Source of the DNA: Balneolaceae bacterium
GTDB taxonomy: Bacteria; Bacteroidota; Rhodothermia; Balneolales; Balneolaceae
Direction: 5' to 3'
Assembly: GCA_007129085.1 (NCBI GenBank)
Contig: SKWF01000268.1
Coordinates: 1 to 6,406, forward strand
DNA: 6,406 nucleotides
The notes beneath the pieces are model-generated. The model was not told the origin of the DNA, made no database searches, and was given only the letters and a program-made list of their open reading frames with translations. Both the position numbers and the translations under genes were made by a program. Numbering within the stretch: position 1 is the first letter of the stretch; each line of letters begins with the position of its first letter. Below are positions 1 through 5,322 of this stretch, in pieces.

Positions 1-5
1 CGAAA

Positions 6-36
6 TGGGGAGGGATTTAGGGTGGGGCAAACACCC
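6..36. repeat. Partial G-rich repeat related to the palindromic element in the second wzi-like gene
   Basis: A G-run pattern (GGGGAGGGATTTAGGGTGGGG, followed by CAAAC) resembles, by eye, the arms of the inverted-repeat element at 1836-1970. The reverse complement of its right arm reads GGGGAGAGAAAGAGGTGTGT followed by TT. The 5' half of this copy would lie outside the window. It sits 60-90 bases upstream of the first gene's start, so it may overlap that gene's leader or promoter. I could not pick a -33/-7 promoter with confidence in 1-98. It could also be chance G-richness. Confidence 0.4.
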
Positions 37-98
37 TGCATCTGAAAATTCATTTCCGTACATTCTTACCGTGTAAAAAGCTTTAACAACACTATTTC

Positions 99-1745
99 AT
101 GAAAAAGCTCTGCCTGTTTTTACTGCCTCTGTTTCTACTTCCCCCGCTTTCAACTGCAGCCCAGTCTCTTCCCATTGGTGATCCGTTTGAAACGTACCAG
201 CGAAGCATCGCAATTCCCGATTCCATCTATACGCATCCATCTTATAATCTTCGATCTGTAGAATCTTTTATTCCTCAAATATCTGACCCTTCTGCGATAC
301 CGGCACACCCCTGGCAAAACCACCACTTTTTTCAGCCTGCAGATGAACGTCGGTTTACTATTCACGCTCCTACGCTGATTACCACCACAAACAGCGACTT
401 CCCCGCCGGACAAAACGACGGAGCGATGTGGCAGGGTAAAGGGATCAATACATCATTTTCCGTGGGTGCTAATTTCCGATATGGTCCGCTGAATATCTCC
501 GTTCGTCCGGAATTTGGTTATACCCAAAACAACGATTTTGACCTCTCTCCTCTGCAAACGGCATCTCAAGTTTCTGAATTTGGTATGCCCAAACCGAACT
601 ACAGGATGGACAACCCACAGCGTTTCGGTCCTGATTCCTACAGCTGGTTTCATCCGGGTCAGTCATTTGCTCGGCTGGAGTACAAGGGGTTTGCCGGTGG
701 GATTTCCACAGAGAACTTTTGGGTAGGCCCGGCTCAGCACAATCCACTGATGTTCAGCAACAACGCCCCCGGATTTTTCCACGCCTTTCTGGGAAGTTAT
801 CGCCCTATCGAAACCCCCATCGGGAATTTTGAGGGAAGGTTTTTTTGGGGAGGAGCCCAAGAGTTTGACTATTTTGATGAAAATCTCGATAACAACATAC
901 GTCTGATTTCCGGGATCGTACTCAACTACTCCCCCTCCTTCGCCAAAGGTCTCCACCTGGGGCTTACGCGCAATTTTATGGAGTATATACCCGATGACGG
1001 GATACAGAGCGAACAGATCTTCCGCGCGTTCCAGGCCTACTCCGATGAAAACTTTGCCGCCGGTGGCGAGAATACAAATAATCAGATGATCTCTGTTTTT
1101 GGCCGCTGGGGATTCCCCGATTTTGGATTTGAAATGTACTTCGAGTTTGGGCGTAACGATAATTTCCGAGAAACACGCGACCTGTTGGTTCACCCCGACC
1201 ACGCTCGTGCATACATGCTGGGAATGATGCAGAGAGTAAACCTGCCGGGCAATCGGTTTCTATCCGTCAATTATGAGATGACCCACCTGCAGGTTCCCCG
1301 AACGGTTATTGGACGTACAAACGGTCCCTACTATCAACATTCTGTTATACGACAAGGTTGGACCAATCAAGGGCAAGTCTTGGGAGCGGGGATAAATTCA
1401 GGGTCAAACAACCAAATACTCTCCTCCCGCATGTACGACTCATGGGGAATGGCGGGGTTATCATTCAACCGGGTGGAGCACCTGAATGATCGCCTGCGAC
1501 GATATTTCAGCCGAATCCGGTCGTATCAAACCGCCGAGGATGTAACATTTACCGAAGAAAACCTGCGTGAAATCGAGTTTCGTCTCGGCTTCCATGGGTT
1601 GATCTTCCTCCCGCATAATCTGGAGCTGCAGGCATCCGCCTATCAGAGCTTTTTCCGCAACCGAAACAACCTGTACGAAAACAACGAACGAAATTTAAAT
1701 ATACAACTAACGCTCAGATATCAGCTGCCGGGTTTTGCACGATAG
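99..1745 (+). CDS. Capsule assembly protein, Wzi family (outer-membrane beta-barrel), paralog 1
   Basis: This is a 548-residue exported protein. Residues 1-21 form a standard signal peptide: MKK, a Leu/Phe-rich core, then STAAQ, with cleavage near residues 20-22. A linker follows that starts with IGDPFETY. From about residue 85 the sequence is alternating aromatic/polar strands typical of an outer-membrane barrel, ending in a final strand with LTLRYQL. Family-like blocks are QNDGAMWQGKG (105-115), YSWFHPGQS (181-189), the ENFWVGP...SNNAPGFFHAF stretch (205-230) and FFWGG (248-252). Wzi of E. coli is an 18-stranded barrel that helps anchor capsule at the surface; this protein is somewhat longer than that ~480-residue enzyme-free prototype. 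The start is chosen because it gives a complete signal peptide; no Shine-Dalgarno is visible, only an A/T-rich leader. It is followed after 26 bases by a paralog. The family assignment is from motif recognition; the substrate glycan is unknown. Confidence 0.85.
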   Translation: MKKLCLFLLPLFLLPPLSTAAQSLPIGDPFETYQRSIAIPDSIYTHPSYNLRSVESFIPQISDPSAIPAHPWQNHHFFQPADERRFTIHAPTLITTTNSDFPAGQNDGAMWQGKGINTSFSVGANFRYGPLNISVRPEFGYTQNNDFDLSPLQTASQVSEFGMPKPNYRMDNPQRFGPDSYSWFHPGQSFARLEYKGFAGGISTENFWVGPAQHNPLMFSNNAPGFFHAFLGSYRPIETPIGNFEGRFFWGGAQEFDYFDENLDNNIRLISGIVLNYSPSFAKGLHLGLTRNFMEYIPDDGIQSEQIFRAFQAYSDENFAAGGENTNNQMISVFGRWGFPDFGFEMYFEFGRNDNFRETRDLLVHPDHARAYMLGMMQRVNLPGNRFLSVNYEMTHLQVPRTVIGRTNGPYYQHSVIRQGWTNQGQVLGAGINSGSNNQILSSRMYDSWGMAGLSFNRVEHLNDRLRRYFSRIRSYQTAEDVTFTEENLREIEFRLGFHGLIFLPHNLELQASAYQSFFRNRNNLYENNERNLNIQLTLRYQLPGFAR

Positions 1746-1771
1746 TCGTGCGTACTGAGTCTTGAGATATT

Positions 1772-3700
1772 ATGTATGAGAAATTTATTTTATTTATGAG
1801 GTCAAAAGCATTCATTCAGTTATTAACTTCGAAATTTAAAGTCCCCCTTAGAAAAGGGGGAAACAGGGGGATGTTTCCCCGAGCCTCGGTGCAGACAGAG
1901 ATGTTTGTTCAAAAGTCGAATATAAATTTAAACACACCTCTTTCTCTCCCCTTATTAGGGGAGACTTTAATACTTGCCCTCTGTCTCCTCCTTACAGTCC
2001 TAATCCCCGCTACATCAATCGCCCAACAAACCGCCCCAATCGGCGACCCCTTCGAAAACTACCTCCGCACCCTCCAGGCCGACACCACCGTTGATCAATC
2101 TAACCGTTCATCCCTATTTATCCGTCCAGGCTCAATACCTAATACTCAATACTCAATACCTAATACTCATCCTTGGAGCGACCATCCCTTTTTTACCCCT
2201 ACGGATAATTTTTACGCTACCGGTCCTGTTTCATACGACATCTTTACTCCACGCATTACGCATAGCTACAACACCCAGTTTCCCGGCGGACAAAATGATG
2301 GTGCACTCTGGCAGGGACGCGGACACAACACTCACTACTCATTGGGTGGCAAAATAAGTTACGGCCCAATTGAACTGGCATTCCGTCCTGAGTTCGGCTA
2401 TATCACCAACCGGGAGTTCGAGATGTACCCTAACCCGCCATTTTTCACCTATCCGGTGGAGTTAAATGAGTTTGCCCAGGGACTCTCGCGTCATGATGCC
2501 CCGCAACGATTTGGCGAAGACTCTTTCACATGGTTTCATCCCGGACAGTCCTATCTTCGGGGGCATTACGGAGGAGCTGCCGCAGGGATTTCCACCGGCA
2601 ATATGTGGACGGGGCCTGCTCTATATAACCCGCTCACACTCAGCAACAATGCCCCAGGTTTCTTCCATGCGTTTCTGGAGACAGATGGTCCCGTATCAAC
2701 CCCAATTGGTAGCTTTGAGGGGAAAATTTTCTGGGGTGGCCTTCAAGAGTCAGATTATTTTGATGATGATCCCACCAACGACTTACGGTTTATCAACGGG
2801 TTGGTTTTCAGCTACTCCCCCTCCTTTTTGCCCACATTTGATATCGGGTTTTCCCGGACAATGTATGAGTACTACCCGGATGACGGCCTATCGTTTCGAA
2901 ATTTAACACGGGTATTTCAACCTTTCACCGAAGATCGGTTTGCAATTGAACATGAATACCAGCTAAGCAATGAGAGCAATCCACGTACCATAACCGCTGA
3001 CAAAGCTGTTCATATGTTTACCATATTTGGTCGATGGCTGGTTCCTGATCGCGGTTTTGAGGCGTGGTTTGAGTGGGGATTTAACGAAAACAGTTTTGAT
3101 CAGCGTGATTTATTAACCGAGCGCGTCCACACCCGTTCTTATGTAATAGGATTTCAAAAACGGTTCGATATTTCTCCCCGCCACTGGACAACCTGGGATT
3201 TTGAGATGACCCACTTGGAAAACCTGGAGAATATCAGTAATAACACCTACCCAATCTGGTATGAGAGTCTGGTGGTAAATCAGGGATTCACGCATGATGG
3301 CCAGATACTGGGAGCCGGAATTGGACCGGGGTCAAGCAGCCTGAAAACAAATTTCAGCTACTACAATCGGTTTGGAAAAATTGGTGCCTCTGCAAACCGT
3401 ATTGTACACCAGAATGATCGGCTCTATCGCTATTTTGATCATATTCGGCGTAATCAGGATCGGGTTCTGCGTGATCACTGGGATCATGATTTACCACAAT
3501 ACGCCAATCTCTATGATCTCTTTTATACTGAATACCGTTTCGGCGGACACCTGCTGGCATTCCTCCCCTACAACTTTGAGCTTCAGGCAGATATTCACGT
3601 CAGTTATTTCCTCAACAAATACAACATCTACGACAACGATTTCCGAAGCATTAATTCAATGGTAACACTCCGTTACCAACTCGACGGTTTATTAAGGTAG
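1772..3700 (+). CDS. Capsule assembly protein, Wzi family, paralog 2, with a repeat-derived N-terminal extension
   Basis: The 642-residue frame encodes a second Wzi-like barrel, clearly paralogous to its upstream neighbour. Shared blocks in the same order include IGDPFENY (90-97), HPWSDHPFF (133-141), QNDGALWQGRG (174-184), FTWFHPGQS, NMWTGP, SNNAPGFFHAF, FWGG, PDDG, EMTHL, GQILGAGI and a closing VTLRYQL strand. The signal peptide core and cleavage region (LILALCLLLTVLIPATSIAQQ, split here as residues 66-84 plus QQ) begin only at about residue 66. The preceding ~45 residues (22-66) are the translation of a palindromic repeat pair. Two ATGs lie before the repeat (1772 and 1796), and ATG 1901 inside it (residue 44) would give a 43-residue signal peptide, so the true start is uncertain. 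No Shine-Dalgarno precedes 1772 or 1796. Probably cotranscribed with the first gene and terminated at 3863-3905. Confidence 0.82.
   Translation: MYEKFILFMRSKAFIQLLTSKFKVPLRKGGNRGMFPRASVQTEMFVQKSNINLNTPLSLPLLGETLILALCLLLTVLIPATSIAQQTAPIGDPFENYLRTLQADTTVDQSNRSSLFIRPGSIPNTQYSIPNTHPWSDHPFFTPTDNFYATGPVSYDIFTPRITHSYNTQFPGGQNDGALWQGRGHNTHYSLGGKISYGPIELAFRPEFGYITNREFEMYPNPPFFTYPVELNEFAQGLSRHDAPQRFGEDSFTWFHPGQSYLRGHYGGAAAGISTGNMWTGPALYNPLTLSNNAPGFFHAFLETDGPVSTPIGSFEGKIFWGGLQESDYFDDDPTNDLRFINGLVFSYSPSFLPTFDIGFSRTMYEYYPDDGLSFRNLTRVFQPFTEDRFAIEHEYQLSNESNPRTITADKAVHMFTIFGRWLVPDRGFEAWFEWGFNENSFDQRDLLTERVHTRSYVIGFQKRFDISPRHWTTWDFEMTHLENLENISNNTYPIWYESLVVNQGFTHDGQILGAGIGPGSSSLKTNFSYYNRFGKIGASANRIVHQNDRLYRYFDHIRRNQDRVLRDHWDHDLPQYANLYDLFYTEYRFGGHLLAFLPYNFELQADIHVSYFLNKYNIYDNDFRSINSMVTLRYQLDGLLR
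1836..1970. repeat. Inverted-repeat (REPIN/MITE-like) element inserted in frame in the wzi-like gene
   Basis: Two 41-base arms face each other: 1836-1876 (TTAAAGTCCCCCTTAG...) and 1930-1970 (...AGGGGAGACTTTAA), separated by 53 bases. The reverse complement of the left arm aligns with the right arm along its whole length, with both ending GACTTTAA. Each arm also has its own hairpin: CCCCCTTAGAAAAGGGGG at 1843-1860, and TCTCCCC-TTATTA-GGGGAGA at 1945-1964. The left arm has an alternative stem, GGGGAAAC/GTTTCCCC (1857-1864/1873-1880). The total length is 135 bases, exactly 45 codons, so the reading frame of the host gene is kept. It reads through as FKVPLRKGGNRGMF... and TPLSLPLLGE..., peptides typical of translated REP-type repeats. 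No transposase is present, so the element is non-autonomous. Confidence 0.75.
2131..2170 (+). repeat. 21-base tandem repeat, 1.9 copies, inside the second wzi-like gene
   Basis: Positions 2131-2151 repeat at once at 2152-2170 with only the last bases cut off. Both copies start CTCAATACCTAATACTCA. The repeat codes SIPNTQY then SIPNTH (residues 121-133), in the linker between the signal peptide and the barrel. A relative of the same sequence family occurs at 5292-5316 (21 of 25 bases match 2142-2166), and a 12-base piece, TCAATACCTAAT, occurs at 5064-5075. The coding tract is therefore probably a dispersed repeat that landed in a tolerant linker. Confidence 0.8.
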
Positions 3701-3796
3701 TTGTTTGGATAGATTAGGTGATTAGAGAATTAGGCAAGTACCACCTGCAAGTTGCAGATACTGACTGTTCAGAATTTAGGGTCTTGATTTGGAGGT

Positions 3797-3836
3797 CCCG
3801 GCAGAGCAGCCCGTGTTTTTCCGGGATTCCTGCCGG
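3797..3836. repeat. Nested palindrome (REP-like hairpin)
   Basis: CCGGCAG (from 3798) pairs with CTGCCGG (3830-3836), and inside it CCCG pairs with CGGG around a T-rich loop. It lies between the stop of the second wzi-like gene and its terminator. It has the look of a REP-type intergenic hairpin; no T-tract follows, so it is not itself the terminator. Confidence 0.55.
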
Positions 3837-3862
3837 AGTCCCAGTTAATCTCTTGATGATGC

Positions 3863-3905
3863 AAGACACGCAAAGTCTCAAAAGACTTCGCGTGTCTTTT
3901 TCTTA
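3863..3905 (+). terminator. Intrinsic terminator of the wzi-like gene pair
   Basis: AAGACACGC (3863-3871) pairs with GCGTGTCTT (3890-3898), and after a one-base mismatch AAGTCT continues pairing with AGACTT around a short A-rich loop. The downstream strand runs into TCTTTTTCTT, a U-rich tail in the + direction. It lies 163 bases after the stop at 3700 and closes the + strand transcript ahead of the repeat array. Confidence 0.82.
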
Positions 3906-3967
3906 GAGTATGTGAGGTTGTACAAAGTAAAGGTACCACAGGCAGTGCGCAAAGCCATCCCGGCCGT

Positions 3968-4134
3968 TTTTGGTTCGTTTTGCATCAAGGCAAAATGAAC
4001 GACACAAAACATTGAGGATAATTAATGAATAACCAGCTACATAAATCAATCAACGCTACATAGCCAAGAATCAATAATCGAAATACCCCTTCGAATTAAC
4101 CCATCATCCCCAAAACAACCATCGCTTCGGGGAT
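3968..4134 (+). repeat. 167-base direct repeat, copy 1 (with GTTC/GAAC hairpin and ATCCCC hairpin)
   Basis: This copy matches 4430-4596 at a constant offset of 462 bases, without gaps and with about 6 differences. It opens with hairpin GTTCGTTTTGC / GCAAAATGAAC (3973-3983 / 3990-4000, loop ATCAAG). An A/T-rich stretch follows, then ATCCCC / GGGGAT (4106-4111 / 4129-4134). Unlike the other two GTTC hairpins in this region, this one is not preceded by the rod module: the sequence just upstream is ...CATCCCGGCCG. The array therefore begins with a truncated or different unit. No function recognised. Confidence 0.9.
4025..4063 (+). other. Possible 12-residue ORF with ribosome-binding site in repeat copy 1
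   Basis: GAGGA at 4014-4018 lies 6 bases before ATG 4025, and the frame reads MNNQLHKSINAT then TAG. The whole stretch is repeated unchanged in the second copy. A purine-rich site at proper spacing stands out because the large genes here lack one. There is no proof of translation and the frame is very short. Confidence 0.15.
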
Positions 4135-4155
4135 CTTCATTTTGGTTGGCCACAC

Positions 4156-4217
4156 AACCCAGGACTGCGCCCCGGGCTATTGATGTCGCCCCATTCGGGG
4201 CTGGGGTTTCAGCTATT
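4156..4217. repeat. GC-rich double hairpin, copy 1 (degenerate)
   Basis: The stretch runs from a weak CCC...GGG pair (AACCC at 4156-4160 and CCCCGGG at 4170-4176) through GGGCTATTGAT to a clean GCCCC-ATTC-GGGGC hairpin (4188-4201), and ends in AGCTATT. It is homologous to 4618-4699, where the first hairpin is intact. It follows the 167-base repeat in both copies, so it belongs to the same compound unit. Confidence 0.65.
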
Positions 4218-4226
4218 AAAAACACT

Positions 4227-4423
4227 GGCCTCTGAACCGTGAAGGCGGTAAGGAGAGCGAGGCGACGGAGGACGTTTAGCTCAATCGTTCCGGCTCGGTA
4301 GAATGAACTACCTCAAAAGTAACGGGGAGCAATCATCGAAAATCAATCACAGAATTTGCTAGACCTTCGATTGAGTTGGCCGACAGACACACCTCGCGAT
4401 ACAGCCGTAACGGTTCAGCAGCC
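4227..4423 (+). ncRNA. Putative structured RNA or ssDNA-hairpin module, copy 1 (197 bases)
   Basis: The ends pair: CTGAACCGT (4232-4240) with ACGGTTCAG (4410-4418), flanked by GGC/GCC. Further in come GGC/GCC (4244-4246 / 4404-4406), a conserved lopsided loop (GGTAAGGAGA opposite GATACA), GCGAGG/CCTCGC (4257-4262 / 4392-4397) and AGCTCAATCG/CGATTGAGTT (4278-4287 / 4368-4377, with one G-T pair). The upper arm holds GGTAG/CTACC (4297-4301 / 4308-4312). The outer 33 bases on each side are nearly identical to copy 2 (4815-4974), while the inner helices differ in sequence but not in pairing. The module is followed at once by a GTTC/GAAC hairpin. I know no RNA family that fits. The strand is assigned only from array order; transcription is not shown. 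Confidence 0.55.
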
Positions 4424-4429
4424 TTGATG

Positions 4430-4596
4430 TTTTGGTTCGTTTTGCATCAAGGCAAAATGAACGACACTAAACATTGAGGATAATTAATGAATAACCAGCT
4501 ACATAAATCAATCAACGCTACATAGCCAAGAACCAATAATCGAAATACCCCTTCGAATTAATCCATCATCCCCAAAACATCCACCGCCTCGGGGAT
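4430..4596 (+). repeat. 167-base direct repeat, copy 2
   Basis: Same content as copy 1: hairpin GTTCGTTTTGC / GCAAAATGAAC at 4435-4445 / 4452-4462 with loop ATCAAG, then the A/T-rich part, then ATCCCC / GGGGAT at 4568-4573 / 4591-4596. The upstream rod module ends in CCTTGATG (4422-4429), which is the exact complement of CATCAAGG (4445-4452). The hairpin loop and part of its stem therefore have a competing partner just upstream. Confidence 0.9.
4487..4525 (+). other. Possible 12-residue ORF with ribosome-binding site in repeat copy 2
   Basis: Identical to the short frame at 4025-4063 (MNNQLHKSINAT, GAGGA before the ATG). Because the two repeat copies are about 96% identical overall, its preservation is weak evidence for coding. 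Confidence 0.15.
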
Positions 4597-4617
4597 TTTG
4601 GGATGTGGGCATCGTTT

Positions 4618-4699
4618 AACCCCGGGTTGTAATTCGCTGCGCTCATTTTACCCGGGGCTACTGATATTTGGCCCCTCCGGGGCCGGTTCTACAGCTATT
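4618..4699. repeat. GC-rich double hairpin, copy 2
   Basis: CCCCGGGT (4620-4627) pairs perfectly with ACCCGGGG (4650-4657). It is followed by GGCCCC-TCC-GGGGCC (4670-4684) and AGCTATT at the end. This is the intact version of the element at 4156-4217. A 63-codon open frame crosses it (4598-4789) but is explained by the repeat. Confidence 0.75.
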
Positions 4700-4814
4700 C
4701 AACCGGCTCATACCCCAACACACGGCGCAGTGAAGCTTCATCACAAGCAGATTAAAAAGGATGAGCGTATCAAGTGCGATTTAACTTAATTTTTGATTGG
4801 GGGAATCCCTAAAC
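4700..4814. other. Unassigned spacer, absent from the first unit
   Basis: This stretch lies between the double hairpin and the second rod module. In the first unit the matching place is only about 9 bases (4218-4226). I see no gene, no strong palindrome longer than TGAAGCTTCA, and no terminator. It is either an insertion in unit 2 or a deletion from unit 1. Confidence 0.4.
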
Positions 4815-4974
4815 GGCCTCTGAACCGTGAAGGCGGTAAGGAGAGCGGTCCGATCGAGACCGTAAGAAGCTATCGTACCGGCTCGTGAAAAAATATACTG
4901 CAAGACGAAGCGGACCATCGATAGCTTCGGTCGAGAGAGTCAGACCGCGATACAGCCGGAACGGTTCAGCAGCC
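4815..4974 (+). ncRNA. Putative structured RNA or ssDNA-hairpin module, copy 2 (160 bases)
   Basis: The first 33 bases equal those of copy 1 exactly, and the last 33 (to the A at 4978) differ by one base. Helices match copy 1 in position: CTGAACCGT/ACGGTTCAG at the base, GCGGTC/GACCGC (4845-4850 / 4943-4948), and GAAGCTATCG/CGATAGCTTC (4866-4875 / 4919-4928, ten perfect pairs). The shared segment ATCGTNCCGGCTCG follows the inner helix in both copies. The upper arm here is shorter and pairs CCGGCTCGT with ACGAAGCGG with two mismatches. The change of helix sequence with pairing kept argues for a selected fold. No known family recognised; no reverse transcriptase, transposase or nuclease gene is in the window. 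Confidence 0.55.
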
Positions 4975-4985
4975 TTGAATTTTTG

Positions 4986-5013
4986 GTTCGTTTTGTTTCA
5001 AGACAAAATGAAC
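4986..5013 (+). repeat. GTTC/GAAC hairpin, third copy, ending the array
   Basis: Stem GTTCGTTTTGT / ACAAAATGAAC (4986-4996 / 5003-5013), loop TTCAAG. Compared with the first two copies, the loop-closing C-G pair has become T-A, so pairing is kept. The rest of the 167-base repeat is missing after it. CTTGAA (4974-4979), at the end of the rod module, is complementary to the loop. No T-run follows on either strand, so it is not a standard terminator. Confidence 0.75.
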
Positions 5014-5063
5014 GGGAAATTAAATTAAAGATATCGAGTTATGTTTATGAGCTAAAAATAATA

Positions 5064-5075
5064 TCAATACCTAAT
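5064..5075. repeat. Fragment of the CAATACCTAAT repeat family
   Basis: TCAATACCTAAT is identical to 12 bases of the tandem repeat in the second wzi-like gene (2132-2143 and 2153-2164). It is short enough that chance is possible, but the nearby longer relative at 5292-5316 makes a common origin likelier. The rest of 5014-5087 shows nothing else. Confidence 0.35.
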
Positions 5076-5087
5076 CCCCTGAAAATC

Positions 5088-5107
5088 CTCGGACGAGGAC
5101 GTCCGAG
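5088..5107. repeat. CTCGGAC/GTCCGAG hairpin
   Basis: A perfect 7-base stem (5088-5094 / 5101-5107) around the loop GAGGAC. It is an isolated intergenic palindrome of REP type, unrelated in sequence to those of the array. Confidence 0.6.
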
Positions 5108-5135
5108 TTCAGTATAACGTATTAATTAATGAGTA

Positions 5136-5169
5136 CCCTTCCCCGTCATGCCTTTGCGATGAGGAAGGG
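5136..5169. repeat. CCCTTCC/GGAAGGG hairpin
   Basis: CCCTTCC (5136-5142) pairs with GGAAGGG (5163-5169), with an inner TCAT/ATGA pair. It lies in a C-rich then G-rich stretch. No T-tract follows on either strand. Confidence 0.5.
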
Positions 5170-5239
5170 ACAGGGATGGGGCGAATTAAGGGCAATGTAG
5201 CAGCGTTGTTTTCAGGGCATCACATAACCACGGCAGGAG

Positions 5240-5260
5240 ATCCCGGATCAAGTCCGGGAT
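5240..5260. repeat. ATCCCGGA/TCCGGGAT REP-type hairpin
   Basis: A perfect 8-base stem around the loop TCAAG, followed by GACG. This exact style (ATCCCGGA, TCAAG, TCCGGGAT, GACG) is a widespread dispersed bacterial intergenic repeat that I recognise from many genomes. It carries no gene. Confidence 0.7.
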
Positions 5261-5291
5261 GACGTATTCTTCTAACTAAGAGGTATACCCG

Positions 5292-5316
5292 ATACTTGAT
5301 ACTCACTACATAATAC
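5292..5316. repeat. Intergenic relative of the tandem repeat coded in the wzi-like gene
   Basis: ATACTTGATACTCACTACAT plus AATAC matches 2142-2166 at 21 of 25 bases, in the same orientation. It lies just past the terminator of the aminotransferase gene. Confidence 0.6.
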
Positions 5317-5322
5317 GAAGTA

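Noticed and set aside
1..98. Bacteroidota-type promoter (TTTG near -33, TAnnTTTG near -7) before the first gene
   Set aside because: No sequence in the leader fits both boxes at proper spacing, so no promoter is called.
663..1202. 179-residue open frame on the - strand inside the first wzi-like gene
   Set aside because: Antisense shadow of a well-supported coding frame with no recognisable domain.
1833..1932. 8-base direct repeat AATTTAAA (1833-1840 and 1925-1932) as a target-site duplication
   Set aside because: It is A/T-only and does not flank the inverted-repeat ends; the second copy is inside the element.
3718..3906. 62-residue open frame after the second wzi-like gene
   Set aside because: It reads through the nested palindrome and the terminator stem, and the protein has no signal or domain.
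4598..4789. 63-residue open frame on the + strand
   Set aside because: It runs across the GC-rich double hairpin; the homologous stretch after copy 1 does not keep the frame, and no ribosome site precedes it.
4227..4974. Integron attC sites, because of palindromes with conserved ends and variable middles
   Set aside because: The ends do not carry the RYYYAAC / GTTRRRY core (here CTGAACCGT and ACGGTTCAG). There are no ORF-bearing cassettes between the modules and no integrase is visible.
4227..4974. Retron ncRNA or diversity-generating element
   Set aside because: No reverse transcriptase gene or fragment in the window, and no template/variable repeat pair with adenine-directed changes.
3968..5013. 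CRISPR array
   Set aside because: The repeats are long, few and irregularly spaced, with no short regular repeat-spacer pattern and no cas genes.
3973..5013. GTTC/GAAC hairpins as intrinsic terminators
   Set aside because: The T-run lies before the hairpin on the + strand, and no T-tract follows the stem on either strand.
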